Of a stretch of DNA of 8,548 nt, positions 1-5,750 are shown one piece after another. The translations under genes and the position numbers were made by a program. This stretch comes from Actinomycetota bacterium. Its GTDB lineage: Bacteria > Actinomycetota > Actinomycetes > Mycobacteriales > Micromonosporaceae. Numbering within the stretch: the stretch's first letter is position 1; each line of letters starts with the position of its first letter. The notes beneath the pieces were generated by a model. The model searched no databases. It had not been told where the DNA came from and saw nothing but the letters and a program-made list of their open reading frames with translations. Where the stretch lies: NCBI GenBank assembly GCA_005885115.1, contig VAXX01000251.1, forward strand, positions 1 to 8,548, written 5' to 3'.

Positions 1-936
1 GACGTTGGCCACCAGGTAGGTGCGGGCACTGCCGAAGTGGCGGGCCGCGCGCGAGGCGAGTGCGGCGCCGAGGATGCCGCCGAGGCTGCCCACGCCGATC
101 ACGAAGCCCGCGGTTGCTGGCGTGGCGCCGTCGGTGCGTACCAGGAAGACGACGCGCAGTGCGGTGATGCCCAGCATCGCGAAGTTGGTTACCGCCGCCA
201 CCACCAACATGGCCCGTAGAAGGGGTCCATGCATGATGAACGCGATGCCCTCGGCTATCTGGCGCAGCATGCCCGGGCGGCCGCTTGCCGAAGGGTGCGA
301 CTCCGGCGCGGGCCGCAGGCCGAGCAGACAAGCCGCCGACACCAGGAAGGTGAAGGAGTCGATGAGGATCCCGGTGACCGCGCCGGCCGCCTGGGCCAGC
401 AGTCCGCCGAGCGCTGGCCCGAGGACCAGGGCGACCGACGCGCTGGTCTGAAGCTTGGCGTTGCCTTCCAGGAGGTCGCGCGCGGAGACGAGATGGGGCA
501 GGAAGGCGTTGAACGCCACGTTGAAGAAGATGCCGGCGGTGCCAACGAGCAGCGCGGCCACCAGCAGCATGGTCATGGTCAGTACGTGGGTCCAGGCCGC
601 GATCGGGATGATGACCAGTACCACCGCCGAAACGAGGTCGGCGATCAAGAGTGTGCGTCGGCGCGGCCACCGGTCGATCAAGACACCGGCCGGAAGCCCG
701 ATCAGCAGCCACGGCAGCCAGGTGGCGGCCGTGAGTAGGGCGACCATGGCCGCACCGGCGTGCAGGGTCGAGACGGCCACCAGCGGTAGCGCCACGGTCG
801 TGATCGCGGAGCCGACTGCGCTGGTGGACTCCCCGATCCACAGCAGGGCGAAGTTCCGCGTCCGCAGCAGCCCGCCCACAGGCCCATGCCGCGGTGCGAG
901 TCGGCTCTCGTCCGCGGCCACCCCGTCTGCGCTCAT
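1..936 (-). CDS. MFS transporter, drug/siderophore-exporter type (MFS_3 family), partial at 3' end
   Basis: The frame is open from the ATG at 936-934 to base 1, giving the first 312 residues of a protein whose family is usually about 400-430 long, so the C-terminal third lies outside the window. The product is an inner-membrane secondary transporter, most like the MFS_3 (transmembrane secretion effector, EntS/MefA-like) exporters. Residues 27-60, 65-85, 97-120, 121-145, 165-185 and 187-206 are hydrophobic helices. The loop after helix 2 (residues 84-97, GVLIDRWPRRRTLL) is the classic MFS motif A. A cytoplasmic stretch at about 208-228 separates the two halves, and helices 7-8 follow. The start is supported by AGAGGA at 945-950, eight bases upstream. 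It lies 70 bp downstream of the phosphatase gene on the same strand, so co-transcription is possible. Substrate cannot be told. It uses more A/T-ending codons (about 38 of 312 by hand count) and has fewer GTAC sites than the rest of the window. Confidence 0.88.
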   Translation of the reverse strand, partial: MSADGVAADESRLAPRHGPVGGLLRTRNFALLWIGESTSAVGSAITTVALPLVAVSTLHAGAAMVALLTAATWLPWLLIGLPAGVLIDRWPRRRTLLIADLVSAVVLVIIPIAAWTHVLTMTMLLVAALLVGTAGIFFNVAFNAFLPHLVSARDLLEGNAKLQTSASVALVLGPALGGLLAQAAGAVTGILIDSFTFLVSAACLLGLRPAPESHPSASGRPGMLRQIAEGIAFIMHGPLLRAMLVVAAVTNFAMLGITALRVVFLVRTDGATPATAGFVIGVGSLGGILGAALASRAARHFGSARTYLVANV

Positions 937-966
937 GCGGATCGTCCTCTCGAAGGTCGCATCACA

Positions 967-1006
967 ACCGGCTCGACCCCTCGCCACGGCGGGCAGAATC
1001 GCCGGT
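967..1006 (-). terminator. Inverted repeat after the phosphatase stop, possible weak terminator
   Basis: GCCGGT at 1001-1006 and ACCGGC at 967-972 form a perfect 6-bp stem starting right after the TAG stop of the phosphatase gene. A smaller palindrome (CGCCACGGCG, 982-991) lies inside the loop. There is no U-tract on the transcript, and the arms are far apart (28 bases), so this may not terminate anything. Confidence 0.2.
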
Positions 1007-2293
1007 CTACCTCAATGCCAAGTGACGGCTGCGGCGGAGCGCGATGACGGCCACGTCGTCGGTCGCCGGCTTGTGGTGCAGCACGGCGGTGGCCCGGGCA
1101 CACAGTTCGTCGGCGGTATCGGCACGGAGCGACGCGACCAGCTCCGCGATGCCTTCCGGGAGCGGCCGGTCGCGCCGCTCGACCAGCCCGTCGGTGTAGA
1201 GGAGCAGACCTTCGGGCAGGGCGGCCTCGGTGGTCCGCCGCGGCGCGTTGGGGTAGGCGCCGAGCGGCAGGTCCGCAGGCGTGGCGAGCACTCGGGCGCC
1301 GTCCGCCTCGATCAGGATGGGCGGCAGGTGGCCGGCCATCGAGACGGTCAGGGTGGTACCGGTCGGGTCGATCACGGCGTACGCGGCGGTGGCCATCGCG
1401 CCGGGTTCGAAGAACTGGATCTTGCGGTCGAGTCGGGTCAGTACGTCGGCCGGGTCGGTCGTCTCCAGGGCGTACGCGCGCAGGGCGCTGCGGATGCGGC
1501 CCATGACCACCGCGGCGCGCAGGCCGTTGCCGACCACGTCGCCGATGACCACTCCGATGTGCCCGCTGGGCAGGACGAACAGGTCGTACCAGTCGCCGCC
1601 GACACCCACCTCGGCACCGGGTACGTACCGGGCGGCGACGTCGAACCCGGGTACGTGCGGCGCCCGGGCCGGCAGGAGGCTGCGCTGCAGCGCGACGGTC
1701 GTCTGCCGTTCCAGCCGGGACTGACGTGCCTGGGCGGCCATCCCGGCCCGGTCGGCGACCAGGCGCAGCAGGTCGATGTCGCCCACGCTGAACCGCCGCG
1801 GTACCCGGCTGCCGACGTGCAGGACGCCGAGGATCTGCCCGGCCGCTGTGATCGGCACGCCCGCCATGACCGCGAGGTGCTCGTCGATGAGGCTCTGGTT
1901 GACGACCGGGCTGTGGTCCACGTGGTCGATGATCAACGGCTCACCCGTCGCGGCGATCTTGCCCGCGAATCCTTCCCCGACCGGGATGCGGATCCCTTGC
2001 CGTACCTCCTCCTCCAGGCCGCTCGCCGCGACCGCCACCAGCTCCCGCCCCGACGAGTCGAGGAGCAGGATGGCGGCAGTGTCCGTACCCATCAGTTCGC
2101 GGGTACGCAGGGTCAGCTCGGCGAGCAGTTCGTCGACGTCGAGCTGGGCCAGCCCGGCGTCAGTGACCGCGAGCAGCCGGCGTAGCTGTTCGTAATCCTG
2201 CGCGGTGACGGCCTCGGTCACCACCGTCGCCATCCCGCCGGTGTCAGCGGCGTCGCGGTCGGTGCGGTCATGTCGGGGTGGGCTGGCTGGCAT
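1007..2293 (-). CDS. GAF domain PP2C-type serine phosphatase (SpoIIE/RsbU-like)
   Basis: This 428-residue cytoplasmic protein has a GAF sensor domain (about residues 45-190) and a SpoIIE/PPM phosphatase domain (about 215-422). The linker between them (LQRSLLPARAPHVPGF, 202-217) is typical of actinobacterial RsbU-like enzymes. The metal-binding phosphatase motifs are all present: GGDWYD (D234, D237), GDVVGNG (G251-D252), MAGHLPP (319-325), LYTDGLVE (D368) and TDDVAVI (D412, D413). The expected role is dephosphorylation of a STAS anti-anti-sigma factor, releasing a sigma factor from its kinase; the obvious substrate is the STAS protein encoded just upstream. The GAF domain's ligand cannot be told. 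The ATG at 2293 would overlap the STAS gene by 26 bp and has only a poor ribosome site. A second ATG at 2233 (residue 21) removes a Pro/Arg/Asp-rich leader that looks unstructured and uses rarer codons, so it may be the real start. No transmembrane segment is visible. Confidence 0.93.
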   Translation of the reverse strand: MPASPPRHDRTDRDAADTGGMATVVTEAVTAQDYEQLRRLLAVTDAGLAQLDVDELLAELTLRTRELMGTDTAAILLLDSSGRELVAVAASGLEEEVRQGIRIPVGEGFAGKIAATGEPLIIDHVDHSPVVNQSLIDEHLAVMAGVPITAAGQILGVLHVGSRVPRRFSVGDIDLLRLVADRAGMAAQARQSRLERQTTVALQRSLLPARAPHVPGFDVAARYVPGAEVGVGGDWYDLFVLPSGHIGVVIGDVVGNGLRAAVVMGRIRSALRAYALETTDPADVLTRLDRKIQFFEPGAMATAAYAVIDPTGTTLTVSMAGHLPPILIEADGARVLATPADLPLGAYPNAPRRTTEAALPEGLLLYTDGLVERRDRPLPEGIAELVASLRADTADELCARATAVLHHKPATDDVAVIALRRSRHLALR

Positions 2294-2606
2294 CGGAGTC
2301 GCCGCTCAGATGTTCCCACACCCCGGTCAGTTCCAGGACCTGCCGGGCGATGCCGTGTGCGCCGGTGACCCGGAAGGCCACGCCCCGCTCGTCGGCGCCA
2401 CGGCGGCCCAGCAGGAGCGAGGAGATCCCGGACGAGTCCAGGAAATCGACCTCGGACAGGTCGACCTGGACCAGCTCCAGCCCCGTCGTCGTGACCGCCC
2501 GGCGGATCGCGCCCTCCAGGGCGGGAGCGCTGGTGACATCGATATCCCCCGATACCACGAGGACCACGGCCGCGCCGTCGCGGCGGCTGGCCACAGATAC
2601 CTGCAC
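2268..2606 (-). CDS. STAS domain anti-sigma factor antagonist (SpoIIAA/RsbV-like)
   Basis: A 112-residue protein, the usual size for a single STAS domain. The phosphorylation segment DLSEVDFLDSSGISSLL (49-65) carries the conserved D57-S58-S59-G60. By analogy with SpoIIAA, the serine directly after the aspartate (S58) is the likely phosphosite. Such proteins, when unphosphorylated, bind an anti-sigma kinase and free its sigma factor; phosphorylation turns them off. The N-terminal beta-strand pair and GDIDVTSAPALEGAI (20-34) fit the fold. The residues after about 100 are a short Ser/Asp/Pro-rich tail. The start is GTG (2606-2604), chosen because a very strong GGGAGGG lies at 2612-2618, five bases upstream. 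Its stop is 34 bp before the second possible start of the phosphatase gene, or overlaps the first by 26 bp, so the two are almost surely one transcript. No kinase of the RsbW/SpoIIAB type is encoded in the window. Confidence 0.93.
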   Translation of the reverse strand: MQVSVASRRDGAAVVLVVSGDIDVTSAPALEGAIRRAVTTTGLELVQVDLSEVDFLDSSGISSLLLGRRGADERGVAFRVTGAHGIARQVLELTGVWEHLSGDSDASQPTPT

Positions 2607-2611
2607 TCCTA

Positions 2612-2618
2612 CCCTCCC
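2612..2618 (-). promoter_or_regulatory. Ribosome binding site that fixes the GTG start of the STAS gene
   Basis: On the minus strand this reads GGGAGGG, five bases before the GTG at 2606. It is among the strongest Shine-Dalgarno matches in the window, and no ATG nearby competes with it. Confidence 0.65.
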
Positions 2619-2661
2619 TGGTCGACCCCGACCTCGACTGTAGCCGCATCGGTGCTCGGCA

Positions 2662-2690
2662 GCCCGGCAAGGCGGCCCGTGCAGCCGGAC
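2662..2690 (-). terminator. Hairpin downstream of livF, possible terminator
   Basis: On the transcript, GUCCGGC (2690-2684) can pair with GCCGGGC (2668-2662), a 7-bp stem with one G-U pair and a 15-base loop, starting two bases after the livF stop codon. There is no U-tract. It lies in the 86-bp gap between livF and the STAS gene, where the transporter transcript would be expected to end. This is a structural guess. Confidence 0.25.
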
Positions 2691-2692
2691 AG

Positions 2693-3364
2693 CTAACCCG
2701 GGCCGGCGCCGAGGAACAGCGTGCCGATGTCCGGGCGGGCCGCCACCTCGGCGGCCGGGCCGGCGACCGCGACGGTACCGGCGACCAGGACGTACGCGTG
2801 GTGGGCGACCGCGAGCGCCTGCCGTACCCGCTGCTCGACCAGCAGGACGGCCGCGCCCTGGGCGGCGAGCGCCGGTACCGTCCCGGTGAGCAGTTCGGCG
2901 CTCGCCGCCGGGGACAGTCCCGCGGACGGCTCGTCCAGCAGCACGGCGCTGGGCCGGCCCAGCAGCGTACGGGCGACGGCGAGCATCCGGCGCTCGCCGC
3001 CGCTCAGGTCGCCGGCCACGGTCGAGCGCCGGCGGGCCAGCGCCGGGAAGCGGGCCAGGATCCGGTCGACCTCGGCCCGTACCTCGCGGCGGCGCAGCAG
3101 GTACCCGCCGATCTCCAGGTTCTCCCGGACGGTCAGCGACCGGAAGTCGAGGGTCACCTCGCCCGCACGTACCGCGATGGCACCGGCGACGGCCTTGAGC
3201 AGCGTGCTCTTGCCCGAGCCGTTGGGACCGACGACGGCGGCGATCTGGCCGGCCGGTACCGTCGCGGACACCCCGCGTACCACCAGATTTGCCCCGTAGC
3301 CCGCGCGCACGTCGGCCAGGACGAGGCCCCGGTCATCGCCGCGGTCAGCCGGCGAGGTAGGCAT
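2693..3364 (-). CDS. livF: Branched-chain amino acid ABC transporter ATPase LivF, lacking the Q-loop segment
   Basis: Cytoplasmic ATPase subunit of a HAAT-type importer. Visible motifs are Walker A GPNGSGKST (46-54), ABC signature LSGGE (120-124), and Walker B AVLLDEP (140-146) followed by SAGLSP. The LLVEQ segment (174-178) has Gln in place of the switch histidine, as is usual in LivF. At 223 residues it is shorter than the usual 233-245. The reason is visible: GEVTLD (68-73) runs straight into FRSLTVRENL (74-83). The usual 25 or so residues between them (the rest of the strand, the arginine-rich helix and the VPQ/E-G-R Q-loop) are absent, with the frame kept. The junction is between bases 3146 and 3145. 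Without that segment, coupling of ATP binding to the permease should be lost, so the protein is probably non-functional if the sequence is right. The ATG at 3364 is supported by GGAGG at 3371-3375. The gene overlaps livG by 20 bp. Identification as an ABC ATPase is certain; LivF rather than LivG rests on the SAGLSP and VEQ features and the gene order. Confidence 0.88.
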   Translation of the reverse strand: MPTSPADRGDDRGLVLADVRAGYGANLVVRGVSATVPAGQIAAVVGPNGSGKSTLLKAVAGAIAVRAGEVTLDFRSLTVRENLEIGGYLLRRREVRAEVDRILARFPALARRRSTVAGDLSGGERRMLAVARTLLGRPSAVLLDEPSAGLSPAASAELLTGTVPALAAQGAAVLLVEQRVRQALAVAHHAYVLVAGTVAVAGPAAEVAARPDIGTLFLGAGPG

Positions 3365-4100
3365 CGACCACCTCCGCGTTGCCCCGCAGCGCCGTCAGGT
3401 GCCCCTCGGCCAGGACCCGCCCCTGCGCCATTACGACCACCGGGTCGCACAGCCGCTCCACCAGCGCCAGGTCGTGCTCGATCAGCAGCATCGTCAGGCC
3501 CTGCGCCCGCAACCGCGCCAGGTGGTCGGCCAGGCGGGTCGCGAGGGCGGGGCTGACCCCGGCCATCGGCTCGTCCAGCAGGAGCAGCCGGGGCCGGGCC
3601 ATCAGCGCCCGGGCCAGCTCCACCAGGCGCTTCTGCCCGCCGCTGAGCTCGCCGGCGTACGCGTGCTGGTGCGCGACCAGGTCGACGTCGGCGAGCAGGT
3701 CGCGGGCCCGGTCCACCAGCTGCGCCTCGGTGCGCCGCCAGCTCCAGCGGCCCAGCAGCGCCCGCCGCAGCGACTCGCCGGGCCACGGCGGCGCGCCGAC
3801 CAGGAGGTTCTCCAGAACCGTCAGGCCCGGAAAGAGGTTCGGGGTCTGGAAGGTACGGATGATTCCGTGCCGGGCGGTGACGTGCGGCGGCCGGCCCTGG
3901 ATCGGCCGGCCGTCGAACCGTACCTCGCCGCGGTCCGGGCGTACCTGGCCGCTGATCAGGTTGACGACGGTGGACTTGCCGGCGCCGTTGGGCCCGATCA
4001 GGCCGGTGATCGTCCCGGCGCGGACCTGGAACGTGGCCCCCGCGACGGCCTGAACGCCGCCGTAGGCCCGGTACAGGTCGACCGCCTCCAGCAGGCTCAT
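3345..4100 (-). CDS. livG: Branched-chain amino acid ABC transporter ATPase LivG
   Basis: A 251-residue cytoplasmic ATPase of normal family length (about 250-260). Walker A is GPNGAGKST (36-44) and the Q-loop is RTFQTPNLFPGLTV with Q85. The signature is LSGGQKRLVELARAL (152-166), Walker B is LLLLDEP (172-178) followed by MAGVSP, and the switch histidine is H209 in LLIEHDL. All catalytic elements are present, in contrast to livF. It would pair with LivF to drive LivH/LivM. The ATG at 4100-4098 is preferred because it overlaps the livM stop as ATGA (4100-4097), the classic coupling arrangement. A longer frame from a start at 4145 would add 15 residues of Pro/Thr-rich sequence lying within livM and is less likely. 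Its 3' end overlaps livF by 20 bp. The MAGVSP after Walker B and the long helical insert (about 105-130) are typical of LivG. Confidence 0.95.
   Translation of the reverse strand: MSLLEAVDLYRAYGGVQAVAGATFQVRAGTITGLIGPNGAGKSTVVNLISGQVRPDRGEVRFDGRPIQGRPPHVTARHGIIRTFQTPNLFPGLTVLENLLVGAPPWPGESLRRALLGRWSWRRTEAQLVDRARDLLADVDLVAHQHAYAGELSGGQKRLVELARALMARPRLLLLDEPMAGVSPALATRLADHLARLRAQGLTMLLIEHDLALVERLCDPVVVMAQGRVLAEGHLTALRGNAEVVDAYLAG
3371..3375 (-). promoter_or_regulatory. Ribosome binding site of livF inside livG
   Basis: GGAGG on the minus strand, six bases before the livF ATG (3364) and within the last codons of livG. It decides the start and shows that livF is translated from within the livG reading frame. 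Confidence 0.6.
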
Positions 4101-5047
4101 GACCGCCGGCGCCGTTCCGGTGCCAGGCCGCGCGGTCGCCACCACAGGAACGCCAGCAGGACCAGGCCCATGACGACCCAGTCCAGCGACGCGGTGAGAC
4201 CCGGGTAGCCGATCTCCGGCAGGAACCGGGTGCCCTCGATGATCAGGATCGGTACCAGCAGCGCGCCGACGACGCCGCCGAGCAGGTTCCCGCTCCCGCC
4301 GACGACGACCGCGGTGAAGATCAGGAACGTCTCGGGATACGTCCAGCTACCCGGCGCCCACGCGCCGACGTACTGCACGAGCAGGCCGCCGCTGAGCCCG
4401 GCCAGGCCGCCGCCGAGGACGAAGGCGACGGTCCGGGTCCGGTCGGCGCGACGCCCGAGGGCCCCGGCCGCCGTCTCGCTGTCGCGCACCGCGCGCAGCA
4501 CCCGGCCGAACGGCGAGCCGGTCACCCCGCGCATCACCAGGAAGACCAGGCCGCAGGCCAGCGCGGTCAGCCCGGCATAACACCACTGGTACGCGACCCG
4601 GGACAGGCCCAGGGCGTCCGCCAGCGGCGCGGGGATGAACGACAGCCCGGTCACCCCGTTGAACAAGGGGGTACGCGCGCGGACGTACCCGGTCGCGATC
4701 AGCGACAGGACCAGCATCGCGAGGGCCTGGTAGTCCCCGCGCAGCCGGCGCAGCCCGATGAGTGCCACCGGTACGGCCAGCAGCCCGCCCGCCACCGCCG
4801 CCCCGAGCAGGGGCAGCGGGAACGGCAGGTCGAAGCCGCCGACGTAGGTCTGCCCGGCCTGGTAGAAGCTCGCCGGTTTCAGTGCCAGCACCGCAGCGGT
4901 GTACGCCCCGGCGGCCTGGAACATCACGTACGCGAAGTTGTAGATGCCGGCGATGCCGTACTGGAGGTCCAGGCCCCATACCGCGATGACGTTGATGAAC
5001 AGCATCACCAGCACGCCGCTGGCGTAGAACTGCAACGCCTCACTCAT
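4097..5047 (-). CDS. livM: Branched-chain amino acid ABC transporter permease LivM
   Basis: A 316-residue integral membrane protein with about eight to ten hydrophobic helices (for example residues 8-24, 80-100, 108-121, 156-173, 205-225, 240-270 and 286-303) and a basic C-terminus (ERRRRS). YNFAYVMFQAAGAYTAA (36-52) corresponds to the NFAHG/GAY motif of the family. The conserved cytoplasmic stretch RVLRAVRDSETAAGALG (182-198), which contacts the ATPases, is present, as is VVVGGSGNLLGGVVGALL (247-264). Nothing seems missing. The ATG at 5047 lies 13 bases after the native stop of livH (5061) and matches usual LivM N-termini. The upstream bases are G/C-rich without a clear Shine-Dalgarno site, so translation probably depends on ribosomes finishing livH. 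The same frame is also open upstream into livH (to 5677), a consequence of the livH frameshift rather than evidence for a natural fusion. The stop overlaps the livG start as ATGA. Confidence 0.92.
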   Translation of the reverse strand: MSEALQFYASGVLVMLFINVIAVWGLDLQYGIAGIYNFAYVMFQAAGAYTAAVLALKPASFYQAGQTYVGGFDLPFPLPLLGAAVAGGLLAVPVALIGLRRLRGDYQALAMLVLSLIATGYVRARTPLFNGVTGLSFIPAPLADALGLSRVAYQWCYAGLTALACGLVFLVMRGVTGSPFGRVLRAVRDSETAAGALGRRADRTRTVAFVLGGGLAGLSGGLLVQYVGAWAPGSWTYPETFLIFTAVVVGGSGNLLGGVVGALLVPILIIEGTRFLPEIGYPGLTASLDWVVMGLVLLAFLWWRPRGLAPERRRRS

Positions 5048-5060
5048 CGGGCCGGGCCGC

Positions 5061-5750
5061 TCAGCGGACCAGTTGCCGGCGGTCGGCGTACTCGGCGAAG
5101 ATGCCCTGCGGGCGCAGCGCCAGCACGACGACCAGGACGCACCACGCGATGACGTCACCGCGGCCGCGACGATCGTCACGAACAGGCTCCCGCCGATGGA
5201 GGCGTCGAAGGAGCCGGTACCCAGGCCGAGGAACACGCCGCAGATCCCGCACAGCGCCCCGGAGACCAGCCAGGCCACGGTGCGTACCCGCTCCGCCGAC
5301 ACCCCGCAGCCCCGGCACAGCTCCACGTCGTCCGCGGTGGCCCGCATCGCCAGCCCCAACCGGGTGTACCGCAGCAGCAGGTGCACCGCGAGCATGACGA
5401 CCGCGGCGCAGCCGATGATGACCAGTTGCAGGTCGCTCATCACCACCGCGCCCAGGTGGTACTGCCGGCTGTGCGCCACCGTGTAGCTGCGCGTCGTCGG
5501 GCCCTGGATGCCCTCCAGCGTGTACTGGATGACCAGGCCCAGCGCGATGGTCACCATGGCCATCCCGAACAGCGTCGTACCCCGCCGGACGTACGCCTGG
5601 ATGACGTACCGGCCCAGCAGCCAGGACAGCAGCGCCCCCCAGGCGCCGCCGACCACGATCGCGGGCAGGATCGCCACGTCCCCCCGGGCCGCCGCGTGAT
5701 GGACGAAGATCGCCGAGGTGAGGATCGCCCCGTATTTCGGCGAGGCTCAT
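5061..5750 (-). pseudogene. livH: Disrupted branched-chain amino acid ABC transporter permease LivH
   Basis: The native start is the ATG at 5750, overlapping the livJ stop as ATGA. It reads MSLAE, then leaves the livH frame within AAA at 5737-5735. Removing one A would restore MSLAEYGAILTSAIFV. From there to about 5152 the livH frame encodes recognisable permease: GAILTSAIFV, then VVGGAWGALLSWLLGRYV, TLFGMAMVTIALGLVIQYT, LLLRYTRLGLAMRATADD and AWLVSGALCGICGVFLGLG. The segment between SAIFV and HHAAARGD, where helices 1-2 and the NFAHG motif should be (roughly 35-40 residues), is missing. Around 5150-5160 the frame shifts again, after LFVTIVAAAV, into DVIAWCVLVVVLALRPQGIF and the native C-terminus ending at 5061. 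About 30-35 more residues (the GG-GS-GA-GG region) are lost there. The two shifts cancel, so the 229-codon frame from native start to native stop is open but mostly encodes nonsense. A functional permease is unlikely unless the sequence is in error. Confidence 0.82.

Noticed and set aside
455..2185. A 576-codon plus-strand open frame antisense to the MFS and phosphatase genes
   Set aside because: Its product is rich in Arg, Gly, Gln, Asp and His with no domain, which is what the non-coding frames of high-G+C genes give. The minus-strand genes explain the sequence fully.
2631..2646. TACAGT about 30 bases before the STAS start as a -10 box
   Set aside because: It fits TANNNT, but no -35 element lies at a proper distance, so chance is likely.
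2693..3364. Missing switch histidine in LivF (Gln at residue 178)
   Set aside because: LivF proteins normally have VEQ at this place, so the absence of histidine is not a defect, unlike the lost Q-loop.
4101..4145. Longer livG start at 4145
   Set aside because: The added residues are Pro/Thr-rich and overlap the livM end; the ATGA junction at 4100-4097 is a better start.
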